Of a stretch of DNA of 52,673 nucleotides, positions 31,133 to 39,187 are shown piece after piece. The stretch's first letter is position 1. Each line of letters opens with the position of its first letter. The notes under the pieces were generated by a model that saw nothing but the letters and a program-made list of their open reading frames with translations, was not told where the DNA came from and did no database searches. The position numbers and the translations under genes were made by a program. Source of the stretch: JAGLWP01 sp964444095 (GTDB lineage: Archaea > Nanobdellota > Nanobdellia > Pacearchaeales > GW2011-AR1); NCBI GenBank assembly GCA_964444095.1, contig CAYUEW010000001.1, forward strand, positions 1 through 52,673. The letters are read 5' to 3'.

Positions 31133-32149
31133 TTAATAAGGTTTTGGTTCGAAAATCTCATCAATAACTTCAAAATCATCAGAGATTAAATCAGCAAAAC
31201 TAGGATATTTATCTGCACCTGAATAATAAAATCTTATTGTATTTTTTTTAATTGGGATTGCCCCACAACCAAAAATTACATTTGGTACTTCTGGGAGATA
31301 ATCCCCTCTTCCAATTTCAAAATCTAATTCAGGTTTAATTAAAGGAGAAATAGACCTTTCCAAAATCTTTTTTGGATTTTTCTCATCTGCGAATATATAC
31401 CCCATTTTATAGGTGTTTGTTTTTTTATCTGCACCATGGTATAACATAAATAAAACTTTTCCATATTTTTTGTGTTCACATTTTATCGCAGGAGTGTTTA
31501 TTCCAACTCTTGCATCATCCCACATGTCTTTTCTTGGTAATAAATAATCTTTAAATTCTCCAAATTTTAGTGGATTTAAATTTTCTACTCTTGCTATTTG
31601 TGCACAAGGAGTTTCATTTGATTTTCCAATAAAGGGTCTGTCAATAATGAAGTTGTAAATTTCATTATTAAAAAATAAAGCATTTTTGTTTTCCTGTTTA
31701 TTATTTAAAATAATTTGCCTATCATAATATTCCTTGAAATTTTTTGTTTTTGCTAATCCTGTTCTTATAACGTTTTTGTTGTTTTCAACTCCCTTGTATG
31801 CTGTGAAAGTTATAAAATATTCATTACCTATTTGAGTTATTCTTGCATCTTCAGTAGCAGTTTTGGCATCCTCATCCAATTCAATAAAAGGTTTTTTTTC
31901 TAATTCAAAATCTTTCCCATTTTTACTCCATGCTAAAAATAAACCACTATTTTCTGAATTATATCTTATAGTGTATAACAATCCTATTTTGTTCTCATAA
32001 AGGAATGCAGCAGGGTTTCTTATTGAAGAATAACCTTCTTGAACAAGATTTAATATTGGTTTTCCAAATTTATGAACCTCAATTGAAGTTAAGGTATTTT
32101 CTAAATTAGAATTCTTTGTGTTAATAAAATCAGGACATCCCTTTTCCAT
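31133..32149 (-). CDS. GH130-type beta-mannoside phosphorylase/hydrolase
   Basis: 338 residues in a five-bladed-propeller pattern. YSSIRNPAAFLYENKIGLLYTIRY matches the GH130 N-terminal signature, and TEDARIT (D101) matches the EDPRI region holding the catalytic acid. Later blades contain DARVG and LFMLYHGAD. Family members phosphorolyse beta-mannosides, for example mannosyl-N-acetylglucosamine. It is an isolated carbohydrate gene lodged between SRP54 and FtsY, which suggests acquisition. Substrate not predictable. Confidence 0.7.
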   Translation of the reverse strand: MEKGCPDFINTKNSNLENTLTSIEVHKFGKPILNLVQEGYSSIRNPAAFLYENKIGLLYTIRYNSENSGLFLAWSKNGKDFELEKKPFIELDEDAKTATEDARITQIGNEYFITFTAYKGVENNKNVIRTGLAKTKNFKEYYDRQIILNNKQENKNALFFNNEIYNFIIDRPFIGKSNETPCAQIARVENLNPLKFGEFKDYLLPRKDMWDDARVGINTPAIKCEHKKYGKVLFMLYHGADKKTNTYKMGYIFADEKNPKKILERSISPLIKPELDFEIGRGDYLPEVPNVIFGCGAIPIKKNTIRFYYSGADKYPSFADLISDDFEVIDEIFEPKPY

Positions 32150-32254
32150 TACAAAATGTTCAGTTATTTGGGGTTCTTAAGCATATGTTATATAGGAAAT
32201 TGACATCAGAATAATTTGAGGGTAAAGAAGAAATTATTAAGTTTTTGGGTATGT

Positions 32255-33355
32255 TTATAGTCCTAATCTTTGGATGAATTTTTCTTTGTCAAAAGGTTCT
32301 ATCTTATCATATGCCTGCCCTGTTCCGAGATAGTAAATTGGTTTCTTTGTTATATAGCCTACAGACAATGCTGTGCCACCTTTTTCATCAATGTCTGCTT
32401 TTGTTAGAACAATTCCATCAATCCCAATTGCCCAATCAAAACTTTTGACCTGCTCTATTGCATCGTTCCCAGTTATACTTTCTCCAACAAAAAGTTTTAA
32501 GTCTGGTTTGCAAACTCTTGAAATCTTTTCGATTTCTTTCAAAAGGTTTTTTTCAGTATACATCCTTCCTGCAGTATCTATTAAGACACAATCAATAAAA
32601 TTCTTTTTTGCATATTTAATCGCGTCAAATCCTACTGCGGCAGGGTCTGCTCCATATTCATGTGTGATAACCTTCACTCCAATTTTTTCTCCATGTTCTT
32701 TTAATTGTTCTATTGAAGCTGCTCGAAACGTGTCAGCAGCAGCGAGAACGCAAGAGTTTCCTACACTTTTCAAATGCTCTGCAATTTTCGCGATTGTGGT
32801 AGTTTTACCTGAACCGTTTATTCCGCAAAAGAGTATAACATAAGGGTCTTTTGATTGGTCCAAAAGTTTTTCTTTTATTTGCTTTGTTAAGTTTGGCGTG
32901 TCAACGAGGATTCTACGAATGATGTCTTTGAATATGTCTTTTATTTCATCTTCAATTTCTTTTTTTAACAATTCTTTTCCCACAATATTTTCTTTAAGTT
33001 CTTGAATCATTTTTTCAGCTACTTCTAAAGCAACATTGTTTTCCAAGAGCAACATTTCAAGTTCTTCTGCGTAAACCTCAAACGCTTTTTCAGAAATCTT
33101 AATCTTTGAGCCCTTTGTTTTTAATTTATTAAAAAAAGATTCTTTTCCCTCTGATTCCTCTTTAATTTCTTCTTTTGTGATTTCTTCAAGTTTCTCTAAA
33201 TCTGGTTCATATTTTTTTGCGCCAGCATTAAATTTCATGGGAAGTTCTACTTCTTTGATTTCTTTTTTAGTTTCTTTTATTTCTGGAGTCTCTTCTATTT
33301 CTTCTGAAATTTTCTTTGTCCAGCTTTTGATTTTGTCTTTTAACTTCCCAAACAT
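32255..33355 (-). CDS. ftsY: Signal recognition particle receptor FtsY
   Basis: 366 residues. A Lys/Glu-rich acidic N-terminal region (1-85) is followed by N and G domains with P-loop GINGSGKTTT, DTAGRMY and TKADIDEKGGTAL, ending YDKIEPFDKEKFIQRLGL. It is the GTPase receptor for SRP at the membrane. The second ATG (33355) is preferred over 33361 because TTTATAAT is centred exactly 25.5 bp before it. Confidence 0.95.
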   Translation of the reverse strand: MFGKLKDKIKSWTKKISEEIEETPEIKETKKEIKEVELPMKFNAGAKKYEPDLEKLEEITKEEIKEESEGKESFFNKLKTKGSKIKISEKAFEVYAEELEMLLLENNVALEVAEKMIQELKENIVGKELLKKEIEDEIKDIFKDIIRRILVDTPNLTKQIKEKLLDQSKDPYVILFCGINGSGKTTTIAKIAEHLKSVGNSCVLAAADTFRAASIEQLKEHGEKIGVKVITHEYGADPAAVGFDAIKYAKKNFIDCVLIDTAGRMYTEKNLLKEIEKISRVCKPDLKLFVGESITGNDAIEQVKSFDWAIGIDGIVLTKADIDEKGGTALSVGYITKKPIYYLGTGQAYDKIEPFDKEKFIQRLGL

Positions 33356-33376
33356 ATTCATCTGATGCCCGAGAGA

Positions 33377-33384
33377 TTTATAAT
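33377..33384 (-). promoter_or_regulatory. TATA box of ftsY
   Basis: Plus-strand TTTATAAT centred at 33380.5, 25.5 bp from the ATG at 33355. It lies 23 bp from the divergent TATA box of apgM. Confidence 0.5.
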
Positions 33385-33403
33385 ATTTTTCATTAACTAA
33401 ATT

Positions 33404-33411
33404 TTTATAAA
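33404..33411 (+). promoter_or_regulatory. TATA box of apgM
   Basis: TTTATAAA centred at 33407.5, 25.5 bp before the ATG at 33433. Confidence 0.6.
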
Positions 33412-33432
33412 GAAGAAGGGTATATTAAAGAC

Positions 33433-34674
33433 ATGAAGGGAATACTGGTTATTATTGATGGAATGGGTGATTTGCCTTGTAAGCAATTGGGGGATAAAAC
33501 TCCTTTGGAAGCAGCAAATACGCCTAACATGGATTTTTTTGCTACGCGTGGAGAGATGGGTTACATGTATCCAGTGAGGCCTAGTTTTATTCCAGAATCA
33601 GATGAAGCGATTGTTTCAATTTTTGGCAATGAATTGATTTCAAGTACTCGGGGACAATTAGAAGTAAGGGGAACAGATCTTAATTTGACAAGAGGAGATT
33701 TGGCTTTGAGAGTTAATTTTGCTACAATAGATTCATTAGAAAAAGGAAATGTGATTGATAGACGAGCAGGGAGAACCTTAACAAATGTAGAAGCAGAATC
33801 CTTAGCAAAGGCAATTAATAATATAAAATTGCCATGTGATTTTGTTTTTGAACCCACAATTCAGCACAGAGCAGTATTAGTTTTTAGGGGGGGCTTTTCA
33901 GATAATATTTCTGGAAATGATTTAACTTACAATCAGGGTAAATCCGCGGAGATAAATAAAATAAAATTATGTGAACCCTTAGATGAAGAGGAGAATTCTC
34001 AGTATACTGCTAATTTGGTGAATGAATTTTTAGAAAGAGTGCATGAAATTTTAGAGAAACATCCAGTAAATGAAGCAAGAAGAAAGAGAGGGTTGTTACC
34101 TGCAAATTATTTGTTTGTAAGGGGCGCAGGAATTGAACCGCCGAAATTGAAATTGTATAAAAAATGGATTTCTACTAATTATATGCCTTTAGAAATTGGT
34201 TTTTCAAGAGTTTGTGGGATGAAAAATTTTGCATTTGAATACCCTTCCTTGAAGAGTTTAGATGCTTATGCAAATCTTCATGAAGGATTGGCAAAAGCTT
34301 GCAAGTTCACAATTAAAATTTTGAAGAAACACCATAAACAAGCAGATTATGCATATATTCATCTTAAAGAAACAGATTTGGCAGGACATGACAATAAACC
34401 TTTTGAAAAAAAGGGAATGATAGAATATATTGATAAAACAGTATTTAAATTTTTAAAGAAATTTGCTCCTCCGAACAAAATTAAAATAGTTGTAACCGCA
34501 GACCATTCTACTCCTTGTAAGTTAAAGAAACATTCTGCAGATCCTGTGCCTGTTCTTTTTTATAATGATTCTGCATTAAAAGAAAAAAAGTTTTGTGAAC
34601 GAGAAGCAAGAAGGGGCACGCTTGGGCGAATGACTGGGAAAGAATTATTGACAAAAGTGGGATTTGTGAAGTAG
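33433..34674 (+). CDS. apgM: 2,3-bisphosphoglycerate-independent phosphoglycerate mutase, archaeal type
   Basis: 413 residues, alkaline-phosphatase superfamily. Metal/catalytic features are IIDGMGDLP at the N-terminus, the phosphoserine region PESDEAIVSIFG (S56) and, at the C-terminus, HLKETDLAGHDN and VTADHSTP. It interconverts 3- and 2-phosphoglycerate in lower glycolysis or gluconeogenesis. It is the only obvious central-carbon enzyme in the window. It is divergent from ftsY. Confidence 0.93.
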   Translation: MKGILVIIDGMGDLPCKQLGDKTPLEAANTPNMDFFATRGEMGYMYPVRPSFIPESDEAIVSIFGNELISSTRGQLEVRGTDLNLTRGDLALRVNFATIDSLEKGNVIDRRAGRTLTNVEAESLAKAINNIKLPCDFVFEPTIQHRAVLVFRGGFSDNISGNDLTYNQGKSAEINKIKLCEPLDEEENSQYTANLVNEFLERVHEILEKHPVNEARRKRGLLPANYLFVRGAGIEPPKLKLYKKWISTNYMPLEIGFSRVCGMKNFAFEYPSLKSLDAYANLHEGLAKACKFTIKILKKHHKQADYAYIHLKETDLAGHDNKPFEKKGMIEYIDKTVFKFLKKFAPPNKIKIVVTADHSTPCKLKKHSADPVPVLFYNDSALKEKKFCEREARRGTLGRMTGKELLTKVGFVK

Positions 34675-34702
34675 AAATTAGGGTGTTTTTATGAGGTGTA
34701 TT

Positions 34703-34714
34703 TTACTATAGTAA
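34703..34714. promoter_or_regulatory. 12-bp perfect palindrome upstream of the GINS gene
   Basis: TTACTATAGTAA immediately upstream of an AT-rich TATA-like stretch (34716-34724) that is about 25 bp before the GINS ATG. Could be an operator or part of the BRE region; a chance palindrome is possible in AT-rich DNA. Confidence 0.3.
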
Positions 34715-34745
34715 TGATTAAATATCTTCTAATTTTAGGTTTTCT

Positions 34746-35303
34746 ATGATAATATATAGTGACATTTATGAGGCAGCAAGAAAGGAGAGATATTCTGAGC
34801 AATTACAAAAACTATCTAAAAGTTTCATTAAAGACGTTGCAATTTATATGCAAGAGAAAAAAGGAATTGCTGCTAAGGAAGATGATTCTTTTTCAGAAGT
34901 AATAATTAAAACTAAGAAACAATTAGAGAATGCTACGACTTTATTTAAGGAGCTTGTAACAAGACGAAGAAAAAAGATTTTGAATTTGGTTTTAATTGCT
35001 GCGGAAACAGGAATTGCCAAACAAGATTTTGAAAATATGTTTGTTTTTGAGAAAAAATTATTTGAAGAGTTAATGAAATGTATAGATATATCAGATAAAG
35101 AATTGGGAGTTATGTTTAATGGAGGGAAGATTCAAGAAGCGCAGAAGAATGATATGATTGTTTTTAATGAGGATGTTGAAGAATTTGTGGGATTGGATGG
35201 GGAAAAAATGGGGGGATTTGAAAAAGGGCAAATCGTGAATATCCCTAAAGAAATTGCAAATATTTTAATTGAAGACAAGAAGGCAGAAAAGGTTGAAGAA
35301 TAG
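34746..35303 (+). CDS. GINS complex subunit (Gins51/Gins15-type)
   Basis: 185 residues. The N-terminal helical A domain (YSDIYEAARKERYSEQLQ, then RRKKILNLVL) and the C-terminal small B domain (VEEFVGLDGEKMGGFEKGQIVNIP) are in the A-B order of Gins51. GINS couples the MCM helicase to GAN and polymerase/primase. The GAN-like DHH gene is present at 26081. A palindrome lies upstream (34703-34714). Confidence 0.85.
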   Translation: MIIYSDIYEAARKERYSEQLQKLSKSFIKDVAIYMQEKKGIAAKEDDSFSEVIIKTKKQLENATTLFKELVTRRRKKILNLVLIAAETGIAKQDFENMFVFEKKLFEELMKCIDISDKELGVMFNGGKIQEAQKNDMIVFNEDVEEFVGLDGEKMGGFEKGQIVNIPKEIANILIEDKKAEKVEE

Positions 35304-35325
35304 TTTTGAATAGGTATGCGAAACA

Positions 35326-35331
35326 TTTAAA
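35326..35331 (+). promoter_or_regulatory. TATA box of the DUF5320-YbjQ operon
   Basis: TTTAAA in ACATTTAAATAG, centred 35328.5. The expected transcription start, about 25 bp downstream, falls in the palindromic operator, leaving a leader of about 34 bases that ends in an AGGAG ribosome-binding site before the ATG at 35388. Confidence 0.6.
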
Positions 35332-35336
35332 TAGTC

Positions 35337-35356
35337 TTATGAATAAGTATTCATAA
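35337..35356. promoter_or_regulatory. Perfect 8-bp-arm palindromic operator
   Basis: TTATGAAT-AAGT-ATTCATAA: arms are perfect reverse complements around a 4-base spacer. It lies directly after the TATA box and covers the predicted start of transcription, the classic place for a repressor site. The DUF134 HTH protein encoded in the same operon is the obvious candidate ligand. Confidence 0.6.
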
Positions 35357-35387
35357 TTAAATATGTGCTTAGCACAGGAGAAATAAA

Positions 35388-35648
35388 ATGCCAGGATACG
35401 ATAGAACAGGACCACAAGGAGAAGGTCCTAAAACCGGAAGAGGAATGGGATATTGCGAAACAAATGTTCCAAGAGGAGTTGGTAGAGGTAGAGGAAATAG
35501 ATTCGGACAAGGTTTAGGACAAGGTTTTGGACGAGGATTTGGACGAAGAAACGTGCCTTACCAAAAGATGACAGCGGAACAGGAAAAAGCAATCTTAGAG
35601 CAAAACCACCAGTATATAGAGAAAAGGTTAAAAGAACTCGAAGAGTAA
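35388..35648 (+). CDS. DUF5320-family Gly/Arg-rich protein
   Basis: 86 residues. The start MPGYDRTGPQGEGPKTGRGMGYC is the DUF5320 signature. A Gly/Arg/Phe-rich stretch (GQGFGRGFGRRN) follows and a C-terminal helix (EQEKAILEQNHQYIEKRLKEL). The family is usually encoded beside DUF134 regulators and NifX/MinD-like proteins, as here, but its role is unknown. It has an AGGAG ribosome-binding site and is the first gene of an operon behind a palindromic operator. Confidence 0.75.
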   Translation: MPGYDRTGPQGEGPKTGRGMGYCETNVPRGVGRGRGNRFGQGLGQGFGRGFGRRNVPYQKMTAEQEKAILEQNHQYIEKRLKELEE

Positions 35649-35655
35649 ATATAAG

Positions 35656-36120
35656 ATGCCAAGACCAAGAAGATGTAGGAGAATTCAGTTTGAACCAAAT
35701 GTGACTCATTTTAGACCAGTTGGCGTTGATTTGAGAAATCTTGATGAATGGATTTTAACGCGTGATGAATTAGAATCTATGAGGCTTGTTGATCATGAAG
35801 GAATTGAGCAGAATGAAGCAGGAAAAAAAATGAAGATTTCTCAACCAACATTTTCTCGACTTTTGAAAAGTGCAAGAAAAAAAGTTGTAGAAGCTTTGGT
35901 TCATGGTAATTCTATAAAAATACAAGGAGGTAATTTTAAGATGGTTCAACCGAGAAGAGAAATTCAAAATGGAAGAGGAAGAATGAGCGGATCTGCTGCT
36001 GGAGGGCTTGGAGGGATATGTAAATGTCCTAAATGTGGGCATGAAGAAGCTCATGAAAGAGCAGTTCCTTGCAATAAAAAAAATTGTTCTAAATGCGGTG
36101 CAAGTATGGTTAGAGGATAA
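35656..36120 (+). CDS. DUF134-family HTH regulator with C-terminal zinc ribbon
   Basis: 154 residues. The DUF134 N-terminus (MPRPRRCRRIQFEPNVTHF, then ILTRDELESMRL) carries a helix-turn-helix (QNEAGKKMKISQPTFSRLLKSA, about 52-73). A linker is followed by a four-cysteine zinc ribbon (CKCPKCGHE...CSKCG). Probably a DNA-binding regulator of this operon and a candidate to bind the operator at 35337-35356. Separated from the preceding gene by seven bases. Confidence 0.75.
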   Translation: MPRPRRCRRIQFEPNVTHFRPVGVDLRNLDEWILTRDELESMRLVDHEGIEQNEAGKKMKISQPTFSRLLKSARKKVVEALVHGNSIKIQGGNFKMVQPRREIQNGRGRMSGSAAGGLGGICKCPKCGHEEAHERAVPCNKKNCSKCGASMVRG

Positions 36121-36130
36121 TTAAATTACA

Positions 36131-36135
36131 GGAGG
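36131..36135 (+). promoter_or_regulatory. Strong Shine-Dalgarno site GGAGG
   Basis: GGAGG nine bases before the ATG at 36145. Similar GGAGG sites precede the starts at 38335 and 38859, so this operon uses leadered translation. Confidence 0.65.
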
Positions 36136-36144
36136 TTTATAAAA

Positions 36145-36516
36145 ATGAAAATAGCAATAAGTTCAATAGGAAAAAATTTAGAAAGTGAAGTAGATGCAAG
36201 ATTTGGCAGATGTGATTATTTTTTAATTGTAGAAATTGAAGATAAGAAAGTAAAAGGTTTTAAAGCAATTGAAAATACAGCAAAAGCACAAACAGGCGGA
36301 GCAGGTATCACAGCAGGAGAGATTGTTGCAAATGAAAAGGTAGATGCAATTATCACTACAAATTTAGGTCCAAGGGCATTTTCTGTTTTTGAACAATTTG
36401 AAATAAAAATTTATCAAGGACAGGGAAAAATTAAAGATGTTGTAGAACAATTTGTTGAAGGAAAATTAAAAGAATTAACAAATGCAACTGGTCCGCAGCA
36501 TAGAGGTTTGAAATAA
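36145..36516 (+). CDS. NifX/NifB-like dinitrogenase cofactor-type protein
   Basis: 123 residues of the NifB/NifX/NafY C-terminal fold: MKIAISSIGKNLESEVDARFGRC, GGAGITAGEIVANEKVDAIIT and GPRAFSVFE. Archaeal members (MTH1175-like) occur with MinD-type Fe-S ATPases and probably handle metal clusters rather than nitrogenase. A second copy lies at 38335. Preceded by a GGAGG site. Cofactor binding is inferred from the family. Confidence 0.8.
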   Translation: MKIAISSIGKNLESEVDARFGRCDYFLIVEIEDKKVKGFKAIENTAKAQTGGAGITAGEIVANEKVDAIITTNLGPRAFSVFEQFEIKIYQGQGKIKDVVEQFVEGKLKELTNATGPQHRGLK

Positions 36517-36539
36517 AGCAAAACTTTGTAAAAATTAAA

Positions 36540-37412
36540 ATGAAAATAGCAGTAACAGGAGGTAAAGGAGGAACTGGGAAGTCAACAGTGGCAACTTCTT
36601 TAGCTATAGAATTTTCAAGAGAAAAGAAAACTCTTTTGATTGATGCAGATGTTGAATGTCCAAATGATCATTTATTATTAAATGTAAAAAGAAAAAAATA
36701 TTCTAACGTTTATCAACCAATTCCAAAATGGGACTTTAGCAAATGTACCAAATGTGGGAAATGTGCTTCTGTTTGTAAACAAAATGCAATAGTTTTTGTT
36801 AAAGATAAATTTCCAGCTTTTGTAAAAGAAGTTTGCATTGGTTGTAAAGCCTGTATGGTTGCTTGTCCAAATGGTGCTATTTCTATGACCCAAAAACAAA
36901 TAGGAACAATTTATACGGGAAAAAATTATGGAGTAGATTTGGTTATTGGTGAACTTAAAATTGGAGAGTTGGCTTCGGGAGAAATTGTTTCTGCAGTAAG
37001 AGAAAAATCTGAAGAGATTTCAAAAAAATTAAAATCTGAAATAATCCTAATTGATTCTGCTGCGGGAATTGGGTGCCCAGTGATTGCTTCATTGGTTGGC
37101 ACAGATTATATTGTTGCGGTTACAGAACCAACTCCTTCGGCATTACATGATTTAAAACGAGTTTTGTATCTTGCTAGACATTTTAATATCCCCCACGGAA
37201 TTATAATCAATAAATTTGATTTGGAAAAAAGTTTTTGTTCTAAAATTGAATCTTTTGCTAAAAAGAATAAGATTCCAATAATTGGTTATCTGCCTTATAA
37301 AAGAGATTTTGTGGATTCTACAATAAAAATGAAACCGATTGCTGAAATAAATCCGAAATATAAAAAAATATTTGCAGAAATAATTAAGCATATTGGTGTT
37401 GAAGAAAAATGA
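36540..37412 (+). CDS. MinD-superfamily ATPase with inserted 2x[4Fe-4S] ferredoxin domain
   Basis: 290 residues. The deviant Walker A GGKGGTGKST (7-16) and Walker B LIDSAAGIGCP frame a P-loop NTPase of the Mrp/MinD group. A ferredoxin insert between them has CTKCGKCASVC (C69, C72, C75, C79) and CIGCKACMVAC (C99, C102, C105, C109). These proteins carry or insert Fe-S clusters and are regularly paired with NifX-like proteins, as here. Its TGA overlaps the next ATG. Confidence 0.88.
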   Translation: MKIAVTGGKGGTGKSTVATSLAIEFSREKKTLLIDADVECPNDHLLLNVKRKKYSNVYQPIPKWDFSKCTKCGKCASVCKQNAIVFVKDKFPAFVKEVCIGCKACMVACPNGAISMTQKQIGTIYTGKNYGVDLVIGELKIGELASGEIVSAVREKSEEISKKLKSEIILIDSAAGIGCPVIASLVGTDYIVAVTEPTPSALHDLKRVLYLARHFNIPHGIIINKFDLEKSFCSKIESFAKKNKIPIIGYLPYKRDFVDSTIKMKPIAEINPKYKKIFAEIIKHIGVEEK

Positions 37413-37834
37413 ATAAATCAAAGATAGTTTCAGCTTTAATTAAATCAGGAAGAGCGTTGTTTAACTCAGTTCCTTTAATCTTTGGGACTGTTTTACTTAT
37501 TAGTCTATTTATAAAATTAGTTCCTCCATCTTTTTACCTTAAAATTTTTACAAATAATGTTCTTTTTGATTCTTTTATTGGGAGTTTAGTCGGAAGTGTG
37601 TCTGCTGGAACACCACTCACAAGTTATCTTATTGGAGGAGAATTATTAAAAGGAGGTGTCGGATTGATTGCGGTTACTGCGTTTATTGTTGCATGGGTTA
37701 CTGTGGGGATTGTGCAACTTCCTGCAGAGTCTATGGTTCTTGGGAAAAAATTCGCGTTAATTAGAAATCTTTTGAGTTTTATTTTTGCAATTATCGTAGC
37801 TATATTAACTGTTTTAATCTTGGGGGCAATTTAA
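37409..37834 (+). CDS. Permease half, ArsP/DUF318 family (subunit 1)
   Basis: 141 residues with four or five membrane helices. LFNSVPLIFGTVLLISLFIK and LVGSVSAGTPLTSYLIGGELL match the first half of DUF318/ArsP-type permeases, which are usually single ~300-residue proteins. A separate gene one codon downstream encodes what looks like the second half. The starting ATG overlaps the stop of the Fe-S ATPase gene. The substrate could be a metal or metalloid ion; not determined. Confidence 0.6.
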   Translation: MNKSKIVSALIKSGRALFNSVPLIFGTVLLISLFIKLVPPSFYLKIFTNNVLFDSFIGSLVGSVSAGTPLTSYLIGGELLKGGVGLIAVTAFIVAWVTVGIVQLPAESMVLGKKFALIRNLLSFIFAIIVAILTVLILGAI

Positions 37835-38338
37835 ATGGATTTTAAAAAAATTCCTGGTTCTTGGTATTTTTTATTAATTGTTATTCTTTCTTATCTTTTC
37901 TTATTTATATTTCATCCTGAAATATATCATTCTTGCTTGGAATTTTTTGCCAAGATTATTTCAGAAATCCTTCCTATCTTTGTTTTAATTTTTGTTTTAA
38001 TGGTGATAACAAATCTTTTGTTTGATTCTAAATTTATTTCTAAGCATATTCAAAAAGAAAAAGGAATTGGAAAATGGATATTTGTGGTAATGGGGGGAAT
38101 TTTATCTACCGGCCCAATTTATATGTGGTATCCTTTGCTTGCAAATTTAAAAGAGAAAGGATTGTCTCAAGGATTAATTGCTACTTTCCTTTACAATCGG
38201 GCAATTAAACTTCCTTTTCTTCCTTTAATGATTTTTTATTTTGGTGTTAAATATGTGTTGGTGTTGGGTTTAGTTATGATTTTTTTGTCTGTTATTCAAG
38301 GAAAAATTATAAATAAATTCATGGAGGTTAAAAAATGA
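37835..38338 (+). CDS. Permease half, ArsP/DUF318 family (subunit 2)
   Basis: 167 residues with about five membrane helices. FAKIISEILPIFVLIFVLMV and GGILSTGPIYMWYPLLANL are the equivalents of the second-half permease motifs. It starts immediately after the stop of subunit 1 and overlaps the next ATG. The two halves together give the size of a full transporter, so they probably form a heterodimer. Confidence 0.6.
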   Translation: MDFKKIPGSWYFLLIVILSYLFLFIFHPEIYHSCLEFFAKIISEILPIFVLIFVLMVITNLLFDSKFISKHIQKEKGIGKWIFVVMGGILSTGPIYMWYPLLANLKEKGLSQGLIATFLYNRAIKLPFLPLMIFYFGVKYVLVLGLVMIFLSVIQGKIINKFMEVKK

Positions 38339-38625
38339 AAATTGCAATTGCTTCAGAAGGAAAAGAAGAAACGTCAGAGATTAGTTTAAAAGGTGCAAGG
38401 GCTCCTTATTATCTTTTGTTCAAAGAAAAGAAACTATTAGAAGTAATAAAAAATCCTTTTGCTGTGGGAGGAGGCGGTGCTGGTTGGTCTGTTGCGCATA
38501 TGTTAGCAGAGAAAAAAATTGATTTAGTTATTGCAGGGAGAATCGGGTCGAATATGGAATCTGCTTTGAAAGAAAAAAAGTTGAAATGTAAAGAAGCTAA
38601 TGGGAAAGTTCAAAGTGTTTTGTAG
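38335..38625 (+). CDS. NifX-like protein, second copy
   Basis: 96 residues. MKIAIASEGKEETSEIS starts like the copy at 36145. GGGGAGWSVAHMLAEKKIDLVIAGRIG matches the GGAGITAGEIVANEKVDAIIT segment of that protein. GGAGG ribosome site and ATGA overlap with the permease gene. It may dock on the transporter or the Fe-S ATPase. Confidence 0.7.
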   Translation: MKIAIASEGKEETSEISLKGARAPYYLLFKEKKLLEVIKNPFAVGGGGAGWSVAHMLAEKKIDLVIAGRIGSNMESALKEKKLKCKEANGKVQSVL

Positions 38626-38658
38626 TTAATTTTATTAATCCCTTTACTATCTACTTTT

Positions 38659-38862
38659 ATGTCAAAAAACACGAAAATTATTGGAGTGATAATTACTTTG
38701 GTTGGAATAGCACTTAGCATGGTTTATTTGTTTTCTCTTTTTGAAGGTTCTTTTGTACTTTTGATTTATGGCATTCCTCTTTTTATTATTGGAATAATTA
38801 TATTACTTAATAGAAAAGAAGATGTGATTGAGCAAATAAAATCAACAGGAGGTAAAAAATGA
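38659..38862 (+). CDS. Small two-helix membrane protein
   Basis: 67 residues with two hydrophobic helices (KIIGVIITLVGIALSMVYLF; IYGIPLFIIGIIILL) and a basic tail. It has its own TTTATTAA box centred 24.5 bp upstream, and its stop overlaps the YbjQ start, so it is cotranscribed with it. Family unknown. Confidence 0.5.
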   Translation: MSKNTKIIGVIITLVGIALSMVYLFSLFEGSFVLLIYGIPLFIIGIIILLNRKEDVIEQIKSTGGKK

Positions 38863-39182
38863 GTAATGTTATTGTAACAACTGCAAATGAAATTCCAAAT
38901 AAGAAAGTAGTTGAAGTTTTAGGAATTGTGAAGGGAAACACTGTGCGAGCGAGAAATATTGGAAGAGATCTTGGTGCTGGTTTCAAAAGCATGGTTGGTG
39001 GAGAAATAAAAACTTACACGGATATGATTGGTCATTCAAGAGAAGAAGCTTACAACCGAATGATTAACCAAGCAATTGATTTGAAAGCAGATGCAATTGT
39101 TGGAGTTAGATTTATGACTTCAATGATAATGCAAGGTGCTTCAGAAATGTTGGCTTACGGAACTGCTGTTAAGGTGAAGTAG
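38859..39182 (+). CDS. YbjQ/UPF0145 family putative heavy-metal-binding protein
   Basis: 107 residues, full length for the family. VIVTTANEIPNKKVVEVLGIVKGN, then GDLGAG-type FKSMVGGEI and KADAIVGVRF, are standard UPF0145 motifs. The family is a pentameric fold with proposed metal binding but no proven function. GGAGG ribosome site. Its place at the end of the metal/Fe-S operon agrees with a metal-related role. Confidence 0.85.
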   Translation: MSNVIVTTANEIPNKKVVEVLGIVKGNTVRARNIGRDLGAGFKSMVGGEIKTYTDMIGHSREEAYNRMINQAIDLKADAIVGVRFMTSMIMQGASEMLAYGTAVKVK

Positions 39183-39187
39183 AAGGA

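Noticed and set aside
32373..32843. 156-residue open frame on the plus strand opposite ftsY
   Set aside because: Antisense to a clear FtsY with all GTPase motifs; the product has low-complexity Ser/Phe composition and no promoter at the expected spacing.
36145..38625. Nitrogen-fixation locus, suggested by the NifX-like proteins
   Set aside because: No NifH, NifD or NifK-like gene is present; this NifX-like family occurs widely outside nitrogen fixers with MinD-type ATPases.
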